Shown here piece after piece: positions 40,611 to 64,000 of a DNA stretch of 64,000 nt. The position numbers and the translations under genes are program-made. Position 1 is the first letter of the stretch, and each line of letters opens with the position of its first letter. This DNA is from Corydoras sp. C115 (lineage: Eukaryota > Chordata > Actinopteri > Siluriformes > Callichthyidae), in assembly GCA_019802505.1 (NCBI GenBank), contig JAFMOC010000157.1:511501-575500 (forward strand), given 5' to 3'. The notes beneath the pieces were generated by a model. It had not been told where the DNA came from. It searched no databases and was given only the letters and a program-made list of their open reading frames with translations.

Positions 40611-40967
40611 CTCGCCCCGCAGCCAGAGGGCGTCCTCCTCGCCCCGCAGCCAGAGGTCGTCTACTTCGCCCCGCAGCCAGAGGTCGTCCACCTCGCCCCA
40701 CAGCCAGAGGGCGTGGTCCACTCCTCGTTCGCCGAGGGCATCCACCGGACCACGCAGCCAGAGGGCGCCCACCGGACCACGCAGCCAGAGGGCGTGGCCC
40801 ACTCCTGATCCGCGTGGGGGCGGCGCGTAGAGGGTGTGGCCCACTCCGCATCTGCCGAGGGCGTCCACCGGACCACGCAGCCAGAGGGCGTGGCCCACTC
40901 CTCGTCCGCCTAGGGCGTCCACCGGACCACGCAGCCAGAGGGCGTGGCCCACTCCGCGTCAAGCAGT

Positions 40968-41866
40968 GTGTATAATTCTGTAAAACTCCACTGCCTTTCA
41001 CCAAACATATCACACTACAGATATCCAAACTAAACCAAGCACTATGTGAACATATACTATTTTGCTAAACTGTTTACATTCTTGATAGTTATTCATAGAA
41101 CAAACAAGCCAAGAAACACAGTGGAAATATTTTTTCCATTTGTTCCAACCCTGCAATGTGCACTGGTTTCCCCTTTCTCTGAGATTGTCCCTGCCTCTCT
41201 GAAAAAAATCTGCTGAAAACTTCACCCGGCCTCTGTTCTCCACTAGGGATGTTGCACAGCAATTGTCTTTGCACGCTTACTCAATCTTTTGTCATCATTC
41301 TGCCATGAATATCACTCTTTAATTCTGCCTAGCTCCTTAAAATCACTCCACCTCATGGCTCCATGCTTTTCCATTGTCCTCCCTACTTGCTCCTCGTTCT
41401 TATGCACTCCCATTTCTGGCTTCGCATACATCCCTGGCCGTCCTCCAGCTTCAGGGTTCTGCATTTTACTTTATTACACATAACTTGATTTATGGACTTG
41501 TTTGTATTGCTATTTTTGTGTGTATAAATTACATGAGTTGCTATATTTATGTACATTACATATTCATTCCTTTATTCAAGTCATTTAGCAGAGACTTTTA
41601 CCCGAAGCAATTTACAAATGAGATGACAACACAAGTCAGTAGTTAAGAAACAACCAATTACACCATAGTATAATCAGACCTGATCATTATCCAATCTTGT
41701 TTTGTTTTTTTTCATAGCAAGTGATAGTGGAAGAGATGTGTTTTGAGATTGTTCCTCTATTTAGCTGTGGTGAATTATATGGAGTTGGAATTAGCACCAT
41801 GGTGAGGTTGAAACCCCTGGTGACATGGAGACTGGAGAGCAGTAAATGATACTAAATGTGGCTTTG
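40968..41866. other. Intergenic DNA, nothing recognised
   Basis: Mixed sequence with no exon, repeat family or RNA gene that I can support. Confidence 0.55.
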
Positions 41867-41881
41867 CCTCAGTCCTTACAT

Positions 41882-42223
41882 CCATCCATCCATTATCTTC
41901 CGCTTTATCCTCTACTAGGGTTGCGGTGTGGTTCCCCATGCCCATCCAGGGGAGAACGTTTCGGACGCTGGGTACACCCAGGACAGGGCGCCAATCTATC
42001 GCTGGGCACACACTCACTCACACACACTCTATATGGTGTACAGTAATTTGGAGAATTCAAATGACCTTGATCCATGTTTTTGGACTGTGGGAGGAAACCG
42101 GAGAACCCGGAGGAAACCCACGCCAAAACGGGGAGAACATGGAAACTCCACCCAGATTAGGAATCGAACCTGGAATCCCTAGCGCTGAGAGGCAAACGTG
42201 CTAACCACTAAGCCACTATGTCA
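41882..42223 (-). repeat. SINE family A, full length, minus strand, 15-bp TSD
   Basis: Flanked by cctcagtccttacat (41867-41881 and 42224-42238), the longest perfect TSD in the window. Tail ccatccatcc; head near 42223. Confidence 0.94.
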
Positions 42224-42238
42224 CCTCAGTCCTTACAT

Positions 42239-43716
42239 TTCACAGAAAAAAAACAAATATATTGAACCCTGTTTTATGATTAACATAAAGAGAGTTTAAT
42301 ATATCATAGTTTGTTTAATGCTACGGTACAATTACTAGTGACAGTAATGCTATACGGTACAATTACTAGTGCGGTACATTACTAGTGCAACATGATATGG
42401 TGTTTGACACGTTTCAACTAAATAAAAAGCATACTATTGTGTATTGTGATGTTAAATATAATCCTAATCACCCTTTTGTTACAGAGCATTGTCTCTTAAT
42501 TAAATCCATGTGACTAATTAATGTTGGAAACAAACCTATGATCCACCAGCTGATGGCCCTGTTGTAACTTGTACAGGAGTGCTGACTGATGGCTTAAACC
42601 ATTATGCTTAAAGAAGGACATCTGCTGGTGTTTTGTCCACAGCAAGATAAAATTAAAGTATTTGTTAGTTTTTGTGTATTAAACTGTGTCGAAGTTCCAT
42701 CATGGCTCAAACTCAAGACATTAATCCAAATTCTTAATGAGGAAAACAGAAACTTGAAAACAAAGCTACAGTGGACCAGAAAGGCTGAAACAACATTAAT
42801 TGACATGAGGCAAGTCCTGGCTCATAAAGAACATCTGTGGTCCCCAGACTAAAGTAATCCTTTAATGTAAATGTTTTTTAATTAAATGCCTTTAAAGGAG
42901 GAGGCAAAAACTGTATTAAATATTTGTTCTATACATGATATGGTCAAAAAGTCATGAAGTCTGTCACCAGCAAAGAGCTAGAAGGGGTAAAAAACAGTTT
43001 GGTATATTACACAGATACACAGGTGTGATTTACTATCCTGCTTCCTACTATCATGACTATCATGATTTGAAATATGTTGATGCCTTACTATTGGCACTGA
43101 TGGCTATGAGGACATTGCAAAGCTCAAAAACATACCTATCACCACATTAGCTGTTGGGAGGAAAATGCCTGGACCACCCAGGGACAGTTCTACAGGCCTG
43201 GGTTTATATCTATGACAAATAGCACTAGATCTAAGATGTAAGATGAATATTTAAATGCTGATCTTGAGTTTTGTCCACATAGGACCAGAATTGTAAACAA
43301 GCACCTCAGGAAACTGTTACTAAATGTGCCATTAAATCAGGTGATTGGGTAAGGATAAAGGTCCACAAGACAAGTGGTCAGAACTTAGGTGGTGTGAACT
43401 GTGGGAAGTGTAAGAAGTGACCTCCCATGCAGTTCCATGAGCGATCTGGGTTCCAATGAGTGATCTGGCTTCAGATTTAGTAGTAGGTCGGTAAAAAATT
43501 ACCCAAATCATTGGTGACATCTTACAAACCAATTGTCAAAATGTTATACATAAGAGAGATGTATAACAGCCATTATGTCTATAAACCAGGACCATGCATT
43601 TGCCCTGGAGTAAATGCTTCATAAATTGTCTAAAATGTTTTTTAACCTTATAACCTTACTGTTTAACCATAGCGTGATAAGTATTTAGCATTAAGAATTA
43701 GAATTAAATAGATCAT
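42239..43716. other. Intergenic DNA, nothing firmly recognised
   Basis: An 82-codon ORF at 42604-42852 ends with a lysine/glutamate-rich stretch (ILNEENRNLKTKLQWTRKAE) that could be a decayed coiled coil. It has no recognisable splice partners or family. Confidence 0.4.
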
Positions 43717-43870
43717 AGGTGTCAAAGTCATGGCCCGTGAGCCATATCCAGCCCGTGATAGTTATATCCAACCCCCGAGATTATTTTACATTGATCTGTT
43801 ATTATTGTTATTAATGGCCCCGTGATATGTTTTTTGGACCATGCTCATGTTTTACATTTGTATGATTTTG
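43717..43870. mobile_element. hAT-like DNA transposon fragment
   Basis: aggtgtcaaagtcatggccc, ccatatccagcccgtg and ggccccgtgat resemble the end of common vertebrate hAT elements (the caaactcaaggcccgggggc type). Short and diverged. Confidence 0.45.
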
Positions 43871-44078
43871 AGAAGAACATTTTTATGGAAACCAGAAATA
43901 TTTAAAGAAATTTAAAGTTTAAGTTTATTTTTCTAAAATGGCCCAAGGGCAAAGAAAACTGAATGCTTTTATTTGTATTTTTACTTCTGTGGAAAAGCAT
44001 AATTTTTATATTTTCTGCAGCAAATTAATAGTTTTTAATTTTGACGAGATTTTTTTTGGAAGAGAACAGTATTTTAAG

Positions 44079-44160
44079 TAATATAAAGATAAGATAAGAT
44101 CTTTATTTGTCCCACAATGGAGAAATTCAGATTCTCAGCAGCAGATACATTAGAAGAAAT
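44079..44160. repeat. Short dispersed fish repeat fragment
   Basis: ataagatctttatttgtccc followed by acaatggagaaattc is a motif repeated widely in fish genomes. Class unknown. Confidence 0.4.
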
Positions 44161-44524
44161 GTGAGAAAGGTATTTAGTCATTAGAAAGAGATTTAAAAAA
44201 CTAGGAAAAAATAAAATAGAATTAGAAATCTATATATACGCGATAAAATTCAAATTTTCTTATTTTCTAAACTAAAGTGTAAGTTTATTTATTCTGGAAT
44301 AATATTGCTGTCTATTTTTATTCCTATTCATGTTCAGAAAACATTTTTAGTGTGTTTAGTGTGCACCCGTCTTGCATTGCAGTGCCCTGGGAAAATAAGA
44401 ACATTAACTCCGTCACACACACTGCACAACCAATCACATGAAGCTTGCATGCTTTAGATTTTATATCTTAAATGGTGTGAAAGCGGGGATCTTGGGCATT
44501 TATTAATTATTACAACAGTAAAAC

Positions 44525-44907
44525 TGTCACACGTGTCTACCTGGAACTAAGCGCGGCTGTGCAAATAAAGAGCAGAGCCGCAGCGTTCTAACGCGCAGAA
44601 GGGAGCCAGGCACGCAGGTAGTACGAACATGGAATTTATTAAGATGCTCAAACACCAAACACACAGGTACATGGAGACAGGTGCAACATAAAATCTAAGA
44701 CGTGCACGGATGACAAGAAACCCCGGAACTAAATACCCTAACACATCCCATCACGTGCACTGAAACAACCAATGAACCCGCGAAGCAAATTAACTAAAAC
44801 ACCCAGACGAGACAGCTAATTAACTAAACACAGGGACACAGAAACACAGAACCCAAAAACAAAAGAACAGAACGGCCGAAGAACAGGTGCCCTAGGCACC
44901 CGTTACA
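44525..44907 (-). repeat. 3' LTR of the non-autonomous element
   Basis: 383 bp, TGTCACACG... to ...CCCGTTACA on the + strand. By eye it is over 90% identical to the partner at 46251. It contains the near-palindrome ggtgccctaggcacc at one end. Confidence 0.9.
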
Positions 44908-44995
44908 GTACCCCCCGCCCTTACGGTCGCGCAAAGAGTCCTGAGTCGGGCTTGACAGGCGCCCTCCGGTGGACGCCCTCTGCGGGGGAGGCGTG

Positions 44996-45748
44996 TTAAA
45001 CGTCTTTTGGCTCTGTGTCGGGGTGGACGCCCTCTGCGGGGAGGTCAGGTGGACGTCCGCGGCTGATCAGGAATGGGCCACGCCCTCCGACTGCGTGGTC
45101 CGGTGGACGCCCTTGGCGGATCAAGAGTGGGCCACACCCCCTGACTGCGTGGTCCGGTGGACGCCCACGTCGGGCGAGGAATGGCCACGCCCTCTGGCGA
45201 GGCGGACGGCCCCTGGCTGCGGGGCGAGGCGGACGCCCCCTGGCTGCGGGGCGAGGCGGACGCCCCCTTGCATCCCCTGGGGCGGCGTGCGGCCCCGGCT
45301 GCTCGGGCTGGGCGGCGCGTGGCCCCTTGACCTCGGGCTGGGCGGCGCGCGGCCCCTTGACTTCGGGCTGGGCGGCGTGCGGCCCCTTGACTTCGGGCTG
45401 GACGGCGTGCGGCGCAGGGGCCACCACCGGTGTGCCGGCTCGTGGGTCCGTGGCAGGACTGCCCGCTGGCTGGACCTTGGCTGGAACGCACTCAGGAGGG
45501 GCCTCGGCTGATTCATACGCTGGCAGGACCTCGGCCGGCGCGCACGCTGAGTGTACTGGCACCTCGGGATCCTCCTGCACACAGAACACATAAACCCCCA
45601 CCGCAATGCCCAAACACAAAGACACAAACATATCTGACATAGGGACGACAGACTGATCACACGAGACATACGAGGAAGGGGGACACAACACACTCACACA
45701 CTCGAGCGGCGGCTCCGGTACCGCCCCCTCGCAGCGCGACCCAGACAC
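44996..45748 (-). CDS. Proline-repeat ORF inside the LTR element
   Basis: A 250-codon open frame on the element's coding strand. It has a short hydrophobic segment near residues 40-58 (MFVSLCLGIAVGVYVF) and then tandem PEVKGPHAAQ- and PPRPAARGR-type repeats. It is not similar to a gag, protease or polymerase that I know. Similar repeat blocks occur in the element at 39827-40967. The openness could result from composition and 30-bp repeats, so coding status is unproven. Confidence 0.35.
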   Translation of the reverse strand: MSGSRCEGAVPEPPLECVSVLCPPSSYVSCDQSVVPMSDMFVSLCLGIAVGVYVFCVQEDPEVPVHSACAPAEVLPAYESAEAPPECVPAKVQPAGSPATDPRAGTPVVAPAPHAVQPEVKGPHAAQPEVKGPRAAQPEVKGPRAAQPEQPGPHAAPGDARGRPPRPAARGRPPRPAARGRPPRQRAWPFLARRGRPPDHAVRGCGPLLIRQGRPPDHAVGGRGPFLISRGRPPDLPAEGVHPDTEPKDV

Positions 45749-45875
45749 GGAGCGGTCGAGTCACGCGACTGCCCCGCAGTGCACGCTTCGCGCTCCGCAG
45801 CTGCGCCGTGCGCACGCTGCGGCTTGCCTCCGTGCCGGCGACGCGCTCTGCGTCCGGATCTCGCCACCGGGGGTT

Positions 45876-46127
45876 TCACAAACCGGACTGGACCCTCCGT
45901 CCAGAACTCCGCAGAATGGAGGGTCCGCGGAGGGTGCGTATGGGCAGAATATGCCCATACAGGTATGATTCGCCCGTCTCGTCATCGGAAATCTGAACCA
46001 GGTCCAGACCTACCTCTGCGCAGAGCGCCTCGTACCCGTACCTCCACATCCATTCCTCATCGGACTCGCTATACTCCGCCACACTGTTTGAGCCGCTCCC
46101 CCGGGTCCGGGGCGGCGGGCTCCGCAT
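45876..46127 (-). CDS. Short acidic ORF near the 5' LTR
   Basis: An 83-codon frame starting MRSPPPRTRGSGSNSVAEYS, with an acidic patch SESDEEWMWRYGYEALCAEV and DDETGESY. It lies where a gag start would be, 120 bp from the 5' LTR. No family recognised. Confidence 0.3.
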   Translation of the reverse strand: MRSPPPRTRGSGSNSVAEYSESDEEWMWRYGYEALCAEVGLDLVQISDDETGESYLYGHILPIRTLRGPSILRSSGRRVQSGL

Positions 46128-46250
46128 AACGGCGCACTCGCGGACACGTCGGCGCGCGCCGCGAGTACGAGGCTATACGGCCCCCCCAAAGAAAAATTTA
46201 AAAAACACCTACCTGGGCTCTGGACTCCCCAAACGAATGGCGCGTCTTTC

Positions 46251-46625
46251 TGTCACACTTGTCTACCTGGAACTAAGCGTGGCTGCGCAAATAAAGCGCA
46301 GAGCCGCAGCGCTCTAACGCACAGAAGGGAGCCAGGCACGCAGGTAGTACGAACATGGAATTTATTAAGGTGCTCAAACACCAAACACACAGGTACATGG
46401 AGACAAGAGCAACATAAAATCTAAGACACGCACGGATGACAAGAAACGCCGGAACTAAATACCCTAACACATCCCATCACGTGCACTGAAACAACCAATG
46501 AACCAGCGAAGCTAATTAACTAAAACATCCAGACGAGACAGCTAATTAACTAAACACAGGGACACAGAACCCAAAAACAAAAGAACAGAACGGCCGAAGA
46601 ACAGGTGCCCTAGGCACCCGTTACA
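46251..46625 (-). repeat. 5' LTR of the non-autonomous element
   Basis: 375 bp, matching 44525-44907 with scattered substitutions and one 8-bp gap (near gggacacagaacc). On the minus strand it holds an AATAAA signal followed by ttccatgttcgtac. Confidence 0.9.
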
Positions 46626-46868
46626 AAAACAATGGTAAAAGAAGTAATATATTAAGTTTGCTTTTCATATGTTAAAATGTCCAAGGACAGATAAAGGTTG
46701 TAAAACAAAAAGGATTAAATGATTGTAAAAGAGGAACATGATCTACAGAGAAGACTAACATTAAACTGATACATTGTATCAGAGACGGAGATCAGTTATG
46801 GTTATTAGTAGCAAATAAAGTTTGTAAGCAATATGTTTAGTATAAGTTTAGAGTAGAGGAGTCAAAAG

Positions 46869-47174
46869 GGTGGACGACATGGTGGCTTGGCACTGGGGAT
46901 TCCCTGTTCGAATCCCAATCTGGATGGAGTTCTCTATGTTCTCCCCGTATCCGCATTCTCTGGTTTCCCCCCCAGTCCAAATAAACATGGATAAAGTCAA
47001 TTGAATTCTCCAAATCGTCCCATGTATAGTGTGTTTGTGTGTGGGTGTCTGTGTGAGTGAGTGTGTGCCCAGCGATAGATAGATTGGCAACCCTATATAC
47101 CCAGCTCCACTGGATGGACATGCCCCCCCCCCCCCCCCGACTCCAGTAGAGAATAAAGCAGAAGATAATGGATG
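46869..47174 (+). repeat. SINE family A, diverged copy with C16 run
   Basis: tggacgacatggtggcttgg to gcagaagataatggatggat. A 16-base C run (47123-47138) replaces the usual gggaaccccaccgcgaccc segment. TSD ambiguous. Confidence 0.8.
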
Positions 47175-47600
47175 GATGAATGGAGCTTGGAAGTCAAACT
47201 TTTACTTTTTATATTTATATCCTGCAAAATATTTAAATAGTCTATTTGTTTAATAATAGAAGTTGTAGTGATACTGTTTTAGTCTCAAAGGGATGTTAAA
47301 CAGTAGAGTGCTGTACGACTAACTGCTATTTTCCTGGTAATTTAGCTTCTAAACATTGTTCCATTTGTACAATTTTATAAGCTGTAAGCTTCATATTGTT
47401 AAATATGATGTAATTTATTTGCTATTATGTTACAAATAAGGGCTTTTTTAAAGGCCTGGTTTAGAGGTTAACATGCTATATGAATCTTTAATTTGAGTCA
47501 TTTTGAGCAACTGTTTTATTATACCACGTATATTATAATGACTAATTATGCGTATTTCTGGTTCACATTCTTAAATGTGTCATTTAATTTGTCGCTTAAA
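47175..47600. other. Intergenic DNA upstream of CUL3, nothing recognised
   Basis: AT-rich sequence; composition changes toward GC at about 47,800. Confidence 0.5.
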
Positions 47601-47680
47601 AACACATAAACAACCAGAAGTCAGAACTTACTCGGTGCGAGACTATCCGCTTTACAAAAAAAATCACATCCTGGATCTCA

Positions 47681-47811
47681 ATTGGCTTGTAGCATTATCT
47701 CTGGCTTATTGATTGGGTGAAACTTCAAAATGACAGGCATCGGCCAATCAGATTGCTTTGCGCATTCGCTGTTGAAAAAAAACACGAGACATGTACATCC
47801 GCCATCATTGG
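47681..47811 (+). promoter_or_regulatory. CUL3 proximal promoter with four CCAAT boxes
   Basis: ATTGG at 47681, 47712 and 47807 and CCAAT at 47744 lie 31, 32 and 63 bp apart, 170-300 bp before the CUL3 start codon. This is the usual arrangement of NF-Y sites in TATA-less housekeeping promoters. No TATA box was seen. Position upstream of the gene and spacing are seen; binding is inferred. Confidence 0.6.
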
Positions 47812-47981
47812 CCAGCAGGCTTATAGAAGCAAGCGGTCGGTTGTCAACAAGTCCGTAGTGAGAAGGCTCACAGGCTGTTTAAATAAGGTCAAGTGGGCGC
47901 TGATAATCGCGCCACGAACTCTTCCCCCTAAAACAATTAGGAGCAGTGGTTCATGTGAACGCAGAGAACAAAGAATCAAAC

Positions 47982-63431
<15,450 letters not shown>

Positions 63432-64000
63432 GTACCTGTAAACCGAAAACACACAAACAAAAACCTCTTACATCAGTTAATTCCTAAAACTGTGTCGACT
63501 CATGGCAAATGTTTTCATGTTCTAAAGCATAATGTAAGATTAAAACAAGTGAAAATGAGAAATATGTGAAGATGGCACATTGGGTCAGCAGTTAGCACTT
63601 TTGCCTCAGCAATAAGGTTTTGGGTTTTTCTATGTGGAGTCTGCATATGGGCTTAATTTTGGGATGATGTTTTCTCCCGCATTTCAAAGAGCAATAAATT
63701 TGTGATACAAAATTGCTTACCCTACCCCATCACCATGTCACTAATATGCTCGCAATGCTGTCTAGACAATAAAATTCTAAATAAAATGCAAACAAAACCA
63801 CTTGAATTAAAATTGTTTTAACTGTAACTTGTTCAGATCGAGACTACTTTTCTCTTTAAGTGAGAAATGTGCATTTTGGACTGAAAAGCAAAAAATAAAA
63901 CTTGTTCACTTGGTTTACGCATGTTGAGTTTGGAAGGTAAACAAGGAAGAACTGATTGGGAAGAATTGATTGTCTAGTGACAGTTTACGTTTTGATGTGT
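63432..64000 (+). other. CUL3 intron 7 to window end
   Basis: Apart from the SINE-like element, AT-rich intron. The next CUL3 exon is not reached. Confidence 0.7.
63570..63775 (+). repeat. Diverged SINE-like element
   Basis: gatggcacattgggtcagca and gttagcacttttgcctcagc resemble a SINE head, with a decayed body after it. Lies in CUL3 intron 7. Confidence 0.45.

Larger units (their letters stand above)
39827..40967 (+). mobile_element. Truncated non-autonomous LTR-type element with proline-coding minisatellites
   Basis: Begins tgtaacaggtgcctagggca, matching the start of the LTRs at 44525-46625 read on the minus strand. It then carries related blocks (gttaattaac, gtgcacgtg, tagttttatgtt) for about 190 bp before passing into a GC-rich internal region. 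That region is built of a 27-bp unit (40050-40200, VHPACVPAE), a 30-bp unit (40260-40610, PEHQGPPAAQ-like) and related units to 40967. The matching region in the other element has the same kinds of repeat. No second LTR or polypurine tract follows, so the copy is 3'-truncated. Long ORFs exist in several frames of both strands because of composition. Confidence 0.7.
44525..46625 (-). mobile_element. Complete non-autonomous LTR retrotransposon with 5-bp TSD
   Basis: Two long direct repeats (44525-44907 and 46251-46625) bounded by TG...CA flank a 1,343-bp internal region. The host repeat aaaac sits on both sides (44520-44524 and 46626-46630). A purine-rich tract next to the LTR at 44908 (minus strand aagggcggggggtac) and AATAAA in the LTRs on the minus strand set the orientation. 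The internal region encodes no protease, reverse transcriptase or integrase that I can see. It has an acidic/aromatic short ORF near the 5' LTR and a proline-repeat ORF farther on. It must rely on an autonomous partner. I could not identify the tRNA primer site. Confidence 0.9.

Noticed and set aside
39916..41028. Long ORFs (up to 370 codons) on both strands at 39.9-41.0 kb
   Set aside because: They arise in several frames at once from GC-rich 27- and 30-bp tandem repeats in a truncated mobile element. No conserved domain or splice support.
42604..42852. 82-codon ORF with a coiled-coil-like end
   Set aside because: No splice partner, no neighbouring exon and no family recognised; left as a note only.

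Overview
This window is vertebrate nuclear DNA, almost certainly from a teleost fish. It has small exons with GT-AG introns, is AT-rich, is full of (TG)n and (TA)n microsatellites, and carries fish-type Tc1 transposons, L2-like and RTE-like LINEs and tRNA-derived SINEs. An ostariophysan such as a catfish is possible, but the sequence alone does not settle that.

Three protein-coding genes lie head to tail on the + strand. (1) The last eleven coding exons of DOCK10 (1162-17300) encode 450 residues, including most of the DHR2 Rho-GEF domain; its 3' UTR runs to about 18000. (2) A complete three-exon gene for a 183-residue coiled-coil protein, probably CCDC195 (28587-37519). (3) The first seven coding exons of CUL3 (47982-63431) encode 342 residues: the N-terminal extension and much of the BTB-adaptor-binding region of cullin-3. 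The gene continues past the window. As I recall, DOCK10-CCDC195-CUL3 is also the order and orientation on human 2q36, so this is a conserved block.

Nearly everything else is mobile DNA. One roughly 350-bp tRNA-derived SINE family occurs over twenty times on both strands, and eleven or more copies have recognisable target-site duplications (TSDs). A near full-length 3.3-kb RTE-like LINE with a 12-bp TSD sits in CCDC195 intron 2. Its 3' tail is shared with the SINE, which points to a LINE-SINE partnership. A second SINE shares its tail with an L2-like LINE fragment. The DOCK10-CUL3 interval also holds a solo LTR with a 5-bp TSD (in a DOCK10 intron), a 5'-end LINE copy on the minus strand (20.0-22.1 kb), and a 2.1-kb non-autonomous LTR retrotransposon with two matching LTRs and a 5-bp TSD (44525-46625). 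A related truncated copy of that element, mostly proline-coding minisatellite, lies at 39.8-41.0 kb. CUL3 introns 1, 2 and 6 carry four Tc1-like remnants. One has been split by a nested element of about 1 kb whose ends look Helentron-like.

The observations most worth following up are: the inverted Tc1 arms that flank CUL3 exons 3-6 (circular-RNA potential), a TG-repeat splice acceptor at CUL3 exon 7, CCAAT boxes spaced 31-32 bp in the CUL3 promoter, a candidate 6-nt microexon in DOCK10, the non-autonomous LTR element, and the nested Helentron-like element. No bacterial, viral-genome or CRISPR features were seen.
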